A stretch of DNA of 38,834 nt from positions 1 through 38,834 of the forward strand of contig JAJXUT010000012.1 of assembly GCA_021782655.1 (NCBI GenBank), in the 5' to 3' direction. This document shows, piece after piece, positions 8,440 to 17,143 of this stretch (position 1 is its first letter; each line of letters starts with the position of its first letter). The translations under genes and the position numbers were made by a program. The notes below the pieces were generated by a model. That model was not told where the DNA came from and did no database searches. It saw only the letters and a list, made by a program, of their open reading frames with translations. Source of the DNA: Deltaproteobacteria bacterium. GTDB taxonomy: Bacteria > Desulfobacterota > Desulfobulbia > Desulfobulbales > VMSU01.

Positions 8440-10556
8440 AGCTCCACCTCCCGTTGGCCGTTCCTGTCGCTACGCCGCACCGTGACCAGTCCCTCGCACA
8501 GACAAAGCCCACCCCCCACCCGGTCCATCTCCAAGAGCAGCCCGGTCTGAAGTTTCTGATCACTCATCCCGGCGTGACAGGCCCGGCTTTGCAGGGGCAC
8601 CTGACGGCCAAAGCCGTGCAGGCAATACACCGCCTCGGGATGGATGAACTCAGTGACCTTGGCCTGGATCTGGCCCCTGGCTGCCCCGTCCTGGGAGATC
8701 AACTCCAGCCAGTCGCCGTCGGCAACCCCCAGCCCCGCCGCGGCCCGCTTGTTGATCCACAGGCGATTTTCCGGCAACAACTCGTGCAGGAGCGGATTGT
8801 TGATGGTGTGACCGTGGGTATTGACCGCCGAGCGTCCGAAGACCAGCCGGAACATCCCCGCCGGCGGCTTGGGGGGACTCTCGTAGGGCCTTAACAACTC
8901 AATACCCTGGGCCGCGAGCTTGCCGCTCACCAACTCGATCTGGCCAGAAGGGGTGGCAAGGCGACGGGCCATTGACTCCCGGTCATCGAGAATAGGCTTG
9001 TCGGCCAGATCGACAAAGCCCCGAGCCGCGAAATCGCCAATCTTGATCCCGGTGGGCTCCAGTTGCCAGGCCCACAACTCCTCGATAGTCGAGTAGGGGA
9101 AATACTGGCCTAATCCCAGCCGGCTGGCCAGTTGCTGAAAGATCCACCAGCCGGGCTTGGTGTCGTGACGGGGCTCCGTCGCCCGCTGGCGATAGATGAG
9201 CCGGGGTTTGGGCCCCTTCTGCACCGCCACCTGGCAGTCGCGCTCCAGGTAAGGCGACTCGGGCAGGATGACGTCGCTGTACCAACCGAACTCGCTGTAG
9301 TGGGTGTCTATCGAAACCAACAGCTCCAGGGTGTCGAGCCGCCGCTTCTGGGCCTCGGGATCGGGGAAGCAGGTCAGGGGGTCGTGACGGTAACAGAAGA
9401 GGGCCTTGAGCGGATAGGGCTCTCCGGTGGCCATCGCCTCGTAAAACAGGGGGAAAATGCCCGGCCCCTTGTCGAAGTGGGGATATTTCCAGCCTACCCC
9501 GTCGGCCCGCCGTTCCTCCGGCTTGGGCACCAGATCAGTAAGGTTGCGGATGCCCTTCCGGCCGCAGTCCTTGGCCCCCTTGGCGAAGATCTGGCCGCCC
9601 TTGATCTCGAGGTTGCCCATGAGGACGTTTAACAGATGCAGGTTGCGGCTGGCGTAGAAGGAGTCACGGTAGCGGGCCAACATCCAGCCGGGATGAAAGA
9701 TAACCCGGGGCCGGTCCGCGCCCAGCTCGTCGATGAACTCCTTAAGCGATTTCGCCTTGACGCCGCATTCCTGGGCCGCCCAGTCGAGGGTATAGGGCTC
9801 GACAAAGGCGGCCAGCTCATCAAAGCCCACAGTGTGAAGGCGGACGAACTCGGCATCGTAGGCCCCGGCCTTGATCAGCCCGTGCAGGAGGCCCAGGGTC
9901 AGGGCGTAGTCGGTGCCGGGCCGCACCATCAGGAATCGGCTGGCCTTGAGCCCGGTGACCGTCTGGCGGACATCGACGTAGGTCAGGCGGCCACCGGCGT
10001 CCAGCATGTCCAGCACCTGGTTGGCCTCGCCGATCTTCATCGACTCCAGAAGGTTGCGGCCAAAGAGCACCAGATGGCGGGCGTTTTTGATGTCGTAGGT
10101 CAGATCGGGCCGGCCCACCCCGTACACCGAGAGGCTGGCGTGGTGGACGTTACGGCCGCAGGCGCTGTCGTGGTTAGTGAAGTTGGGCGAGCCCAAGGCC
10201 TGGATGAAGGCCTTGGCCGGATCGACAAAGGGGCCGCCCCGGCAGCTCATGATCGTGCTCCGCGCCCCGTCCTTGGCGATGATCGCTTGCAGGCGCTCCG
10301 CCACCTGATCGAGGGCGGTGTCCCAGGAGACCGGCTGCCAGCGGCCCTCACCTCGGCCACCCTTACGGAGCAGGGGCTGCCTAGGCCGCTCGTCGTCGGC
10401 GAGCAGCGCCAGCCCCGCCGAGCCTCGGGCACACAAGGCCCCCCCCAGGAGATGGGGGTTGCCCTCAAGCCAAGTGATCGCGCCCCCCTCCACCTCCACC
10501 CGAATGGGGCAGCGGGCGGTGCACATGCCGCACATGCTCCAAACCGTCTCTACCAT
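8436..10556 (-). CDS. Molybdopterin oxidoreductase catalytic subunit (thiosulfate/polysulfide reductase-like)
   Basis: A 706-aa member of the DMSO reductase superfamily (Mo or W bis-pyranopterin). The N-terminal [4Fe-4S] motif is Cys9-x2-Cys12-x3-Cys16 with Cys42 in LCARGS. Cys133 in SACGRNV is at the position where PhsA/PsrA-like enzymes supply the metal ligand. The C-terminal domain has the AVNTHGHTINNPLLHE segment typical of cofactor binding. Start chosen at 10556: GGAGG lies 9 nt upstream; the frame reaches 10685 but the added residues form no Tat signal. Unlike PhsA/PsrA it therefore appears cytoplasmic. The substrate is not determinable: thiosulfate, polysulfide or another oxyanion, or an organic substrate, are all possible. 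Confidence 0.88.
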   Translation of the reverse strand: MVETVWSMCGMCTARCPIRVEVEGGAITWLEGNPHLLGGALCARGSAGLALLADDERPRQPLLRKGGRGEGRWQPVSWDTALDQVAERLQAIIAKDGARSTIMSCRGGPFVDPAKAFIQALGSPNFTNHDSACGRNVHHASLSVYGVGRPDLTYDIKNARHLVLFGRNLLESMKIGEANQVLDMLDAGGRLTYVDVRQTVTGLKASRFLMVRPGTDYALTLGLLHGLIKAGAYDAEFVRLHTVGFDELAAFVEPYTLDWAAQECGVKAKSLKEFIDELGADRPRVIFHPGWMLARYRDSFYASRNLHLLNVLMGNLEIKGGQIFAKGAKDCGRKGIRNLTDLVPKPEERRADGVGWKYPHFDKGPGIFPLFYEAMATGEPYPLKALFCYRHDPLTCFPDPEAQKRRLDTLELLVSIDTHYSEFGWYSDVILPESPYLERDCQVAVQKGPKPRLIYRQRATEPRHDTKPGWWIFQQLASRLGLGQYFPYSTIEELWAWQLEPTGIKIGDFAARGFVDLADKPILDDRESMARRLATPSGQIELVSGKLAAQGIELLRPYESPPKPPAGMFRLVFGRSAVNTHGHTINNPLLHELLPENRLWINKRAAAGLGVADGDWLELISQDGAARGQIQAKVTEFIHPEAVYCLHGFGRQVPLQSRACHAGMSDQKLQTGLLLEMDRVGGGLCLCEGLVTVRRSDRNGQREVEL

Positions 10557-10878
10557 ATCTTGCGCCTCCAGACCAAGATTTCCCTCTCGCCCGGCGTCCG
10601 CCGCCGATGGCCAGCAAGATAAATCGTACACGCAAACCAGGCCAAAAGACAAGCGGGAAAATGAATATCCTCGGAGCCCCGCCAATCCATGATATTTAAG
10701 GATTCACGCTTGATGACCTTCCCAGGAAAAAATTATTTTTTATTGCCACCGAGTGGCAGTCAGGTATAGGATAATCCTGGTCGCCGGCCAGCCACCGCGC
10801 CAGGCGGCGACTTGCGGGTGATGGCGGCGGCTGATGCCAGCCGCCTGGCAGTCCAACCAACCAAACAGGAGGGGGAAG
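10557..10878. other. Divergent promoter region between the molybdoenzyme and the TauE-like operon
   Basis: About 320 bp. It holds an AT-rich patch (about 10725-10745), a small hairpin TGCCAC-CGA-GTGGCA (10745-10759) and a hairpin of GGCGGCT/AGCCGCC (about 10824-10845). A plus-strand TTGCCA (10743-10748) is followed after 16 nt by TATAGG (10765-10770), so the small hairpin lies in the promoter spacer and could be an operator. No gene is supported here. Confidence 0.4.
10743..10770 (+). promoter_or_regulatory. Possible promoter for the split TauE/SafE genes
   Basis: TTGCCA (five of six to TTGACA), a 16-nt spacer and TATAGG (four of six to TATAAT), about 110 nt upstream of the start codon at 10879. 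The TGCCAC/GTGGCA inverted repeat overlaps the -35 and spacer. Confidence 0.35.
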
Positions 10879-12132
10879 ATGAGAAAAAGATGGCTTGGAG
10901 GCTTGCTGTACGGGGCATGGATAACCTTGGGGGCGCTTTATCCCCCGGCATCCATGGCCGGGACGACCCCGATACCCGCCGCAGCGGCCCCGGCGACGAC
11001 CAGCTCTCCGGCAGGGCCACCGCCGACCATCAAAATCGACAAGACCTCCCTGGACAACGGCGGCACCATCGTGGTGAGCGGCAAGGCCCCGGCGGGCAAG
11101 CCGGTATTTATCGAGATCTGGGGCGACAAGCTAGTGCGGGCCTCTCACTTCGACGCCAAGCCGGACAAAACGACCGGCAAGCGGCCCTACGTCCTGTACA
11201 TGACCAGCGAGATGCCCGCCTACTACAAGCTGTTCGTGCCGGTTAGCGACCAGGACAAGCTGTCCCAGGCCAAGGCGAGCGGCAAGAAGTGGAACCTTGA
11301 CTCCCTGCTGAAGGAGGTGGGAGCGGCGGGAATTTACTCGACGCCCGGCAAGATCAAGATCGACCGTTACCAGGCAACCCTGATGGGCAGCATCGTCGGC
11401 TCGCGGGGCCAGATGCTGCCGGCAATGGCCGAGCAGGAGAATCGGCGACGGTCCATGGAATTGGTCAAGGTGCGTTTCCGCAGCCCGGACAAGGTGCTGG
11501 GCGCCGAGGTTAAGGTCAGCCCTGACGGCGCCTACCGGGCCGAGATCAAGATCAGAAAGGGGATCGCGCCCGGCAAGTACACGGTGGTGGCCGCAGTGGA
11601 CGGCAACACCCGCAGTCAGGCCGCCAGCTTCGAGAACCACATCGGCTTTCCGCTGATCTATCTACCCAACGCCGGCACCAGCATCAACCTCTTCTGGCCC
11701 TTCCTGCTGACCCTGGCCATCTCCATCTTCGGGGTACTGATGGGCGCCGGCGGCGGCTTCATCATGAATCCGCTCTTCGTCTCCCTCTGGCCCTTGCCCC
11801 ACGCGGTGGTAGCGGGCACGGTGATGCCGACGGTGCTCTTCTCCCAGGGGAGCGGCATCTACAACTACTCCAAGATCAAGTTCATTAGTTGGAAACTAGG
11901 GGTGACCATCGGCCTGGCCATGGTGGTGGGCGGCTTCATCGGCCCCAAGCTCACCGAGCTGATCACCCTGGATCAGTTCAAGTTCGTCTTCGGCTGGATC
12001 CTGCTCGTCCTCTCCGGGTTGATGTTCTGGCAGACCACCCCCGGCTATCTCGCCAAGAACAAGAAGGAGCAGGCGATTCTCAAGGAGTTCAAACAAAAGG
12101 CCGAGGCCAACGCCAAGGCCAAGGGCAACTAA
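10879..12132 (+). CDS. TauE/SafE-family transporter, N-terminal half with a large extracytoplasmic domain
   Basis: 417 aa from the ATG at 10879, which has AGGAGGGGG just upstream. Residues 1 to about 27 form a signal sequence ending ASMA. A roughly 230-residue extracytoplasmic region follows, with Ig-like, beta-rich character (two stretches resembling TIKIDKTSLDNGGTIVVSG and APGKYTVVAAVDG). The last third holds about four membrane segments beginning at INLFWPFLLTL, with the TauE/SafE repeat motif GAGGGFIMNP. TauE/SafE proteins export sulfite or organosulfonates and normally have two such repeats in one chain; only one is here, and the next gene supplies the other. The charged tail ends the protein. 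Substrate is inferred from family and from the sulfur context. Confidence 0.82.
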   Translation: MRKRWLGGLLYGAWITLGALYPPASMAGTTPIPAAAAPATTSSPAGPPPTIKIDKTSLDNGGTIVVSGKAPAGKPVFIEIWGDKLVRASHFDAKPDKTTGKRPYVLYMTSEMPAYYKLFVPVSDQDKLSQAKASGKKWNLDSLLKEVGAAGIYSTPGKIKIDRYQATLMGSIVGSRGQMLPAMAEQENRRRSMELVKVRFRSPDKVLGAEVKVSPDGAYRAEIKIRKGIAPGKYTVVAAVDGNTRSQAASFENHIGFPLIYLPNAGTSINLFWPFLLTLAISIFGVLMGAGGGFIMNPLFVSLWPLPHAVVAGTVMPTVLFSQGSGIYNYSKIKFISWKLGVTIGLAMVVGGFIGPKLTELITLDQFKFVFGWILLVLSGLMFWQTTPGYLAKNKKEQAILKEFKQKAEANAKAKGN

Positions 12133-12146
12133 AAGGAGAAACGACC

Positions 12147-12536
12147 ATGACGGTGAATTTTTGGGGACACGAATTTAAGGTGAACGTGGTGCTCGGCTGC
12201 CTGGGCGGATTTTTAATCGCGGTGGTCTCATCGATGTTCGGCTTCGGCGGTGGCCCCTTCATGGTGCCACTGATGACCGTGGGCCTGGGTCTGCCCATGT
12301 ACGTGGTGGTGGGCAGCTCGCTGCTCGCCATCTTCTTCAATACCATGATGGGCACCGCCCGCCACTACCAGTTCGGCAACTTCGACTTGACCTTCTTTCT
12401 GATTATGTTTCCGGCGGCGATTCTAGGTGGCTTCATCGCCCCCCAGATCGCCAAGAGGGTGAGTCCGCTGACCGTGAAACGGATCGCGGTGGTGGGTCTG
12501 GCGCTCCTGGCCTTGAACCTGCTCGGGGTTTATTAA
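12147..12536 (+). CDS. TauE/SafE-family transporter, C-terminal half as a separate small protein
   Basis: 129 aa with about four hydrophobic segments and one copy of the repeat motif FGFGGGPFMVP, which matches GAGGGFIMNP in the preceding gene. The start at 12147 has AGGAG 7 nt upstream, and the gene begins 14 nt after its neighbour's stop, so this is a true two-gene arrangement and not simply a sequencing frameshift. The two products together would make one eight-helix TauE/SafE-like transporter for sulfite or a related anion. Confidence 0.85.
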   Translation: MTVNFWGHEFKVNVVLGCLGGFLIAVVSSMFGFGGGPFMVPLMTVGLGLPMYVVVGSSLLAIFFNTMMGTARHYQFGNFDLTFFLIMFPAAILGGFIAPQIAKRVSPLTVKRIAVVGLALLALNLLGVY

Positions 12537-12621
12537 AGGCCCTCCAGCGGCAAGCCTTGACCCCGGCGATCAAACCCTAGAGATGTTGCGCCCTGGCGCT
12601 CGGGCCCTGATTGCTGGCGGC

Positions 12622-12706
12622 GCAAATACCATGTTGGTCCCAGCTCGTTTAGAATGAGATCTTACCAATTCATCATTCACAACGGCGGCGCCAACATGGT
12701 ATTTGC
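12622..12706. repeat. Perfect 16-bp inverted repeat with a 53-bp spacer
   Basis: GCAAATACCATGTTGG (12622-12637) is exactly the reverse complement of CCAACATGGTATTTGC (12691-12706). It sits between the convergent TauE-like and chemoreceptor genes. The spacer is too long for an ordinary terminator loop and no T-tract follows, so a miniature mobile-element remnant (85 bp end to end) or a protein-binding site pair are the alternatives. No other copy is apparent in the window. Confidence 0.7.
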
Positions 12707-12727
12707 TTATGTGCGAGATCATCATGA

Positions 12728-14188
12728 TTAATGGCCATCCACCAGCCGAAGCAGATCGGCCACCGACTGCTTGACCACCACGGCCTGGGAGCTTAGCTCC
12801 TCTGAGGCCGCCGCGCTCTCCTCGGCGCTGGCGGCGTTGTCCTGGGTGACCTTGTTTACCTGGGAAACGGCGATGTTGATCTGATTTATGCCTTCGGTCT
12901 GCTCCTGGGAGGCGGAGGCCACCTCGTTGGCCAGATCATCCACCTGCCGGACCTTGCCCACGATGTCGTTTAAGGCCTGGGCCACCTTGCCGCTCATCTC
13001 CACCCCCTGACCCGTCTTGGCGATCGCCGCCTCGATCTTGTCCGTCGTCTCTCTGGCCGCCTGGGCGCTGCGCTGGGCAAGGCTCCTAACCTCATCGGCC
13101 ACCACCGAAAAACCCCTTCCCGACTCCCCGGCCCGGGCCGCCTCGACGGCGGCGTTCAAAGCCAGGATATTGGTTTGGAAGGCAATTTCGTCGATGGTCT
13201 TGATAATCCTCGCGATATCGTCGCTTGAATCGCGAATCGCCTCCATCGCCGCGATCATGGTGCGCATGTCTTGGGCGCCCTTTTCCGCCGCCCGCCGTGA
13301 CTCCTGGGCCAGGGTCTTTACCTGCCGGGTGCTGTCGGCGTTACGCCTGGTCATGCTCGACAACTCCTCCAGCGAGGAACCGGTCTCCTCCAGCGAGGAG
13401 GCCTGCTCGCTCGCCCCCTGGGCCATAACCTCGCCAGCCGCCGCCACCTGGCTGGCGGAACTGGCGACCTCGTTGCTGCTTACCTGAAGGTTGGCGGCCA
13501 GGTCGTGGAGTTGTTTGGAGAGGGAGCGGCTCAGGTATAGTCCCAGGGACAGGGCGATGAAGATGCCGGCCAGTATCCCCCCCAAGGTCAGCTGTTTAAT
13601 CCGCCTGATCTCGGCATGGGAGGCGGCTTCGAGTTTACTGGTGGTCTCCTTGTCGTAACCCTGGATGTGGGCGACGATCTTGTCGATGTCGTCGGTGGGC
13701 TGGCGGTCGATCCCCTTAACCAGCTTGTCAACCACCTGGGCCGCGTCCAGCCGGGAAGCGTCGAAACTCTTGATCGCCTCCCGATACTTGTCTCCCAGCC
13801 CGGCGTGGGTGGCGAGCGACTGCGCCACCCCTTTGGCGTTGATCCCAGACTTGTCCAGCAAGGCCTTCAGGGCCAGGAGATTGTCGTTGGTCAGCTTCTC
13901 CTGCCTCGTAAACTCCGCGAAGTAATTGGTAAAGGCCTGCTGATCCCGACCGCGCAGCAAGGTGTCCTTCCAGGCCTGCACCTGTTTTTTGAAATTCAAC
14001 TGCGCCAGCCTCGCCAACTCGGTGGCCTGAGCCATCCGCTCGGCATTCCGGGAGATTCTATCCAGACTGACGGCGGCGCGTTCTAGGCCGTAATAGCCAG
14101 TCGTGCCAACCAGCAGGGCGATAACGGCCAGAACAAGATAATCGCGGATCAGCCTAGCGGCCAGAGACAGCTTGATTGCTTGCTTCAT
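12728..14188 (-). CDS. Methyl-accepting chemotaxis protein with a four-helix-bundle-type sensor
   Basis: 486 aa from the ATG at 14188, preceded by GGGGGAAGG. Membrane helix 1 (about 17-35), an all-helical periplasmic region of about 150 residues like the 4HB_MCP ligand domain, membrane helix 2 ([20 protein letters not shown]), then the cytoplasmic signalling domain with the invariant hairpin tip [19 protein letters not shown]. After helix 2 only the first amphipathic stretch of a HAMP domain can be seen before the signalling coiled coil begins. No C-terminal CheR-docking pentapeptide. The protein senses an unknown ligand and signals through CheW/CheA encoded elsewhere. Confidence 0.92.
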   Translation of the reverse strand: MKQAIKLSLAARLIRDYLVLAVIALLVGTTGYYGLERAAVSLDRISRNAERMAQATELARLAQLNFKKQVQAWKDTLLRGRDQQAFTNYFAEFTRQEKLTNDNLLALKALLDKSGINAKGVAQSLATHAGLGDKYREAIKSFDASRLDAAQVVDKLVKGIDRQPTDDIDKIVAHIQGYDKETTSKLEAASHAEIRRIKQLTLGGILAGIFIALSLGLYLSRSLSKQLHDLAANLQVSSNEVASSASQVAAAGEVMAQGASEQASSLEETGSSLEELSSMTRRNADSTRQVKTLAQESRRAAEKGAQDMRTMIAAMEAIRDSSDDIARIIKTIDEIAFQTNILALNAAVEAARAGESGRGFSVVADEVRSLAQRSAQAARETTDKIEAAIAKTGQGVEMSGKVAQALNDIVGKVRQVDDLANEVASASQEQTEGINQINIAVSQVNKVTQDNAASAEESAAASEELSSQAVVVKQSVADLLRLVDGH

Positions 14189-14273
14189 AAATTTAACCTT
14201 CCCCCATGAATTCCTTCCCCAATGCCGGGTCTTGCCAGGGCTTGTTTGTGGATACCTGGGGCTCATCCTGGCC

Positions 14274-14300
14274 ATTATACCGCAAGTCCGTCCACGCCAA
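14274..14300 (-). promoter_or_regulatory. Possible promoter of the 4HB-type chemoreceptor gene
   Basis: On the minus strand a perfect TATAAT (14274-14279) lies 15 nt downstream of TTGGCG (14295-14300). The start codon is about 85 nt further. The -10 is excellent; the spacer is shorter than the usual 17. Confidence 0.4.
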
Positions 14301-14440
14301 CTTGTTCATTGACAATTCTCGTTTCAAACGCCGGCTTTCGCTACTATAGTGGCAACCTTTTCTATCGGCTTAGGCAACAAACTGTGACCACTCGCCCTCC
14401 AGGCGTGAAGGCACTGTATATGTCAAAAACACAACCTGAT

Positions 14441-14465
14441 GTGGCTGCTTGAGCAAGTCAGCCAC
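14441..14465 (-). terminator. Hairpin, probable terminator after the right-hand chemoreceptor gene
   Basis: GTGGCTG and CAGCCAC pair around an inner CTTG/CAAG stem, giving an 11-bp hairpin with a single-base bulge, 30 nt downstream of the stop codon at 14496. On the minus strand a GTGTTTTT run follows after about ten bases, so termination is plausible but the T-tract is not immediately adjacent. Confidence 0.45.
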
Positions 14466-14495
14466 CCAGTGGGAGAAAAGGGGGTTCCCGGCGGG

Positions 14496-15995
14496 CTAAA
14501 AATCCTGGAAGGTTTCCCCCTCGTCGTCCAGGGGGAAGACCTCCTCCGGCCGCTTAGCGCTGGATAGGGCGGGCCGCGGGGCAGGGATGGCGGGCCTGGC
14601 GCTCGCCACCTTCTTGGGGGCCGCCTTTTTTTTAGCCGGCCCCGGCTCGGTGGCCGCCGGGGACGAAGGCGCGGCGGGGATCGACTGGCCGGCCTTGCCG
14701 CTGCCGATCACCACCTCCAGCTTGCCTACCACCGCCGACAGGCTATCCGCCTGGGCGCGCATCTCCTGGCTTAAGGCGGACGACTCCTCGGCGTTGGCCG
14801 CCGTCTGCTGCACCACCTCGTCCATCATGGCCACCGTCTTGCTGATCTGACTCACGCCCTGGGCCTGCTGGCTGGAGGCGGTGGCGATGTCGGTGATTAA
14901 GAGATTCATCTTGCCCACCCCCTCCGCCACCTGGGTAAAGGCGTTATTGGTCTTGTCCACCAGACCCGAGCCATCCTGCACCTTGCTCACCGTACCCTCG
15001 ATCATGTGGGCGGTGCTCTGGGCCGCCTCGGCGGCCCGCATCGCCAGGTTGCGCACCTCATCCGCCACCACCGCGAAGCCCGCCCCCGCCTCCCCGGCCC
15101 GGGCCGCCTCGACCGCCGCGTTTAGGGCCAGGAGGTTGGTCTGAAAGGCGATCTCGTCAATGGTTTTGATGATCTTCGAGGTCTCGGCGCTGGCCTTGGA
15201 GATCTCCTGCATGGCGGCAATCACCTCGGCCATGGAGGCATTGGCTTGGATCACCACCTGATGGGCGGTCTTGATCAGCGACTCCACCTGTTTGGTATTC
15301 TCGGCGTTCTGCATGGTGATGGAGGATATCTCCTCCAGCGAGGAGGAGGTCTCCTCCAAGGCCGCGGCCTGCGAGGAGGTGCCGCTGGCCAAATCCTGAC
15401 TGGCCAAGGCCATCTGGCCGGCGCCCATGGCCACCCGGCCCGAGCTTTCCCCGATCTCCGCCATCACCCCGTGCAGGGGTTTGATGCTGCGGCTCACCAC
15501 CAGGAACAAGGCCCCGGTCATCAACAACCCGCCCAAGAGGATGGCCGCCCCGGTGATCCGTAAATTTTCGGCGAACTGGCGGCTGACGTCTTGGGTGTTG
15601 TAGCTGAACTTGATCCGCCCGATCACCGCCTTGCTGTCCGGCTCCTTGATCTCCCGCTCCAGCAACACCGAACTGGGGGTGGCGGGCTGCTCCTTACTGT
15701 TGGCGGTCAGGGCCTTGCCCTTGGCGTCGTAGAACACCAGCCACTCAACCTGGGGGTCTTTAAGCATCTCCTTGACGAAGATGTCGAGGGAGGGGTAATC
15801 GAAGTTGACGATGTAGGGGGCGCTGATATTTTCCAGCAGCGACACCTGGGACCGCATCCTGGCCTGCTGGTCGTCGCGCATCAGGGTTTGACTCCGCCAG
15901 GCCATGAACCCGCCCAAGGCCAAGAGGAGGATCACGGTCATGATGACGGTGGAGACGAGGATCTTGCCGCGCAGGGTGGTAATTCTTATCGACAT
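14496..15995 (-). CDS. Methyl-accepting chemotaxis protein with a small periplasmic sensor
   Basis: 499 aa: membrane helix 1 (about 12-34), a roughly 115-residue mixed periplasmic domain, membrane helix 2 ([20 protein letters not shown], about 146-165), then the signalling domain with tip [19 protein letters not shown]. As in its neighbour, the HAMP region is reduced: after SIKPL it passes directly into the coiled coil. The C-terminus is unusual: a linker rich in Ala, Pro and Lys (about 430-480) then an acidic end [15 protein letters not shown], which resembles a tethered docking peptide for the adaptation enzymes but is not the classical NWETF. It lies 88 nt downstream of the binding-protein gene on the same strand, which suggests the two work together. 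Confidence 0.93.
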   Translation of the reverse strand: MSIRITTLRGKILVSTVIMTVILLLALGGFMAWRSQTLMRDDQQARMRSQVSLLENISAPYIVNFDYPSLDIFVKEMLKDPQVEWLVFYDAKGKALTANSKEQPATPSSVLLEREIKEPDSKAVIGRIKFSYNTQDVSRQFAENLRITGAAILLGGLLMTGALFLVVSRSIKPLHGVMAEIGESSGRVAMGAGQMALASQDLASGTSSQAAALEETSSSLEEISSITMQNAENTKQVESLIKTAHQVVIQANASMAEVIAAMQEISKASAETSKIIKTIDEIAFQTNLLALNAAVEAARAGEAGAGFAVVADEVRNLAMRAAEAAQSTAHMIEGTVSKVQDGSGLVDKTNNAFTQVAEGVGKMNLLITDIATASSQQAQGVSQISKTVAMMDEVVQQTAANAEESSALSQEMRAQADSLSAVVGKLEVVIGSGKAGQSIPAAPSSPAATEPGPAKKKAAPKKVASARPAIPAPRPALSSAKRPEEVFPLDDEGETFQDF

Positions 15996-16083
15996 GGCCG
16001 CTCCCGGTTATTCCTGGGCCGCCCGACTGGGGGGCGGCCACGCTTTAGGTGTGGCGGGCACGCCCCGCCCCCAATGGACATCA

Positions 16084-16863
16084 TCACTTAACGATATACT
16101 GCTGGCCCTGACCCCGGATATAGTCAAGCATCTTCAGCACCGCGCCCGAGGGCTCGCCCTTGGTGACGATGGTGATCGGACGGCCTATCTCCGGAACCTC
16201 GGGGGCATTGACGCTGGCATCAACCCCGGACATCGGCCCCAGGCATACCCCGCCGGGAGTGGCGGCCACCTTGGTCTTCAAATCGCCGGCGGTGGTGCCC
16301 TCCACCGCCCCGGTGGCGTAAGGGGCTCCGGCCATGACCTGATTCTGAAACACCGCCTGGGTGCCGGGGATCTTGCTGCCCAAGATCACCACGATGGGCT
16401 GGTCCGGGCCGCCCACCTCCGACCAGTTTTTAGCCTTGCCGGTGAAGATATCGGCCAGTTGCGCCTTGGAGAGGCTCTTGACCGGCACGTCCTTGTTGGT
16501 CAGCACCTTTACCAGGTCCTTGCCGATGACCCGCGACTTATAGGCCCCCCGGTCCGGGATGGCATAGCCCTCCTTGGTCATCATCGCCATCCAGTCCGCG
16601 AAGGTCATGCCAGCGGCGGCGGCCTCGACGCTGCCGGCGTCCAAGTCCTTAAGCGCCTGGGAGGGGCCGTTGGAAATAATGGTCAGGTTCACCCCGATGT
16701 CCTTGGCCATCGGCTCCTTGATCTTGTTGAACACGTTCTCCACCGGCGCGGCCCCCGCCCCCACCTTGACCTCGTCCGCCAACGCGGGACAAGCAATGCC
16801 CACCGCGGCCAACACGACTACGAGAAACTTAAGCGAACTTGCAATCATGCGTCTTTTCGTCAT
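16084..16863 (-). CDS. PstS-like periplasmic substrate-binding protein
   Basis: 259 aa with a Sec signal peptide (about 1-29, ending PALA before DEVKVG) and a type II binding-protein fold of the phosphate/PstS superfamily (LADIFTGKAKNWSEVGG is typical). The phosphate-coordinating RSDGSGT-type loop of PstS is replaced here by GSKIPGTQ, so the ligand may not be phosphate. AGGAG lies 7 nt before the start. No PstC, PstA or PstB genes are nearby; the next gene downstream is a chemoreceptor, so it may present its ligand to that receptor. It may also be part of a transporter encoded elsewhere. Confidence 0.85.
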   Translation of the reverse strand: MTKRRMIASSLKFLVVVLAAVGIACPALADEVKVGAGAAPVENVFNKIKEPMAKDIGVNLTIISNGPSQALKDLDAGSVEAAAAGMTFADWMAMMTKEGYAIPDRGAYKSRVIGKDLVKVLTNKDVPVKSLSKAQLADIFTGKAKNWSEVGGPDQPIVVILGSKIPGTQAVFQNQVMAGAPYATGAVEGTTAGDLKTKVAATPGGVCLGPMSGVDASVNAPEVPEIGRPITIVTKGEPSGAVLKMLDYIRGQGQQYIVK

Positions 16864-17143
16864 CTCTCACTCCTAAACGATAGAGGTTTTGACCGCCTGA
16901 GCCGGGACGCTACCCTTGCCGCAGACGGCGATGAAACGAGGCTGGGCACCCCCCACGCCGTGGTGGATAGAGGCTGCCATCCGCCCCAGATGCAAACATC
17001 ATAGGAGCTTCGATTCTGGCCTGTCAAAGAAAAAAATCATCCCCAGCCATGGGAGTACCCCCAAATAGCAGACTGCCCCTTGCCGGACAGGGGAAATCAC
17101 AGCCAACCGCAGCAGGGGTGAAGGACAGGGGAACAGCGACGGC

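Larger units (their letters stand above)
14189..14495. other. Intergenic region between the two chemoreceptor genes
   Basis: 307 bp, holding a hairpin near the end of the right-hand chemoreceptor gene and a promoter-like sequence for the left-hand one (both annotated separately). An octamer at 14362-14369 reads GCCGATAG on the minus strand, close to the sigma28 -10 element GCCGATAA, but no TAAA element lies at the right distance, so I do not call a flagellar promoter. Confidence 0.45.

Noticed and set aside
14362-14369. GCCGATAG as a sigma28 flagellar promoter for the chemoreceptor
   Set aside because: No TAAA element about 15 nt upstream; a better sigma70-type -10 lies nearer the gene.
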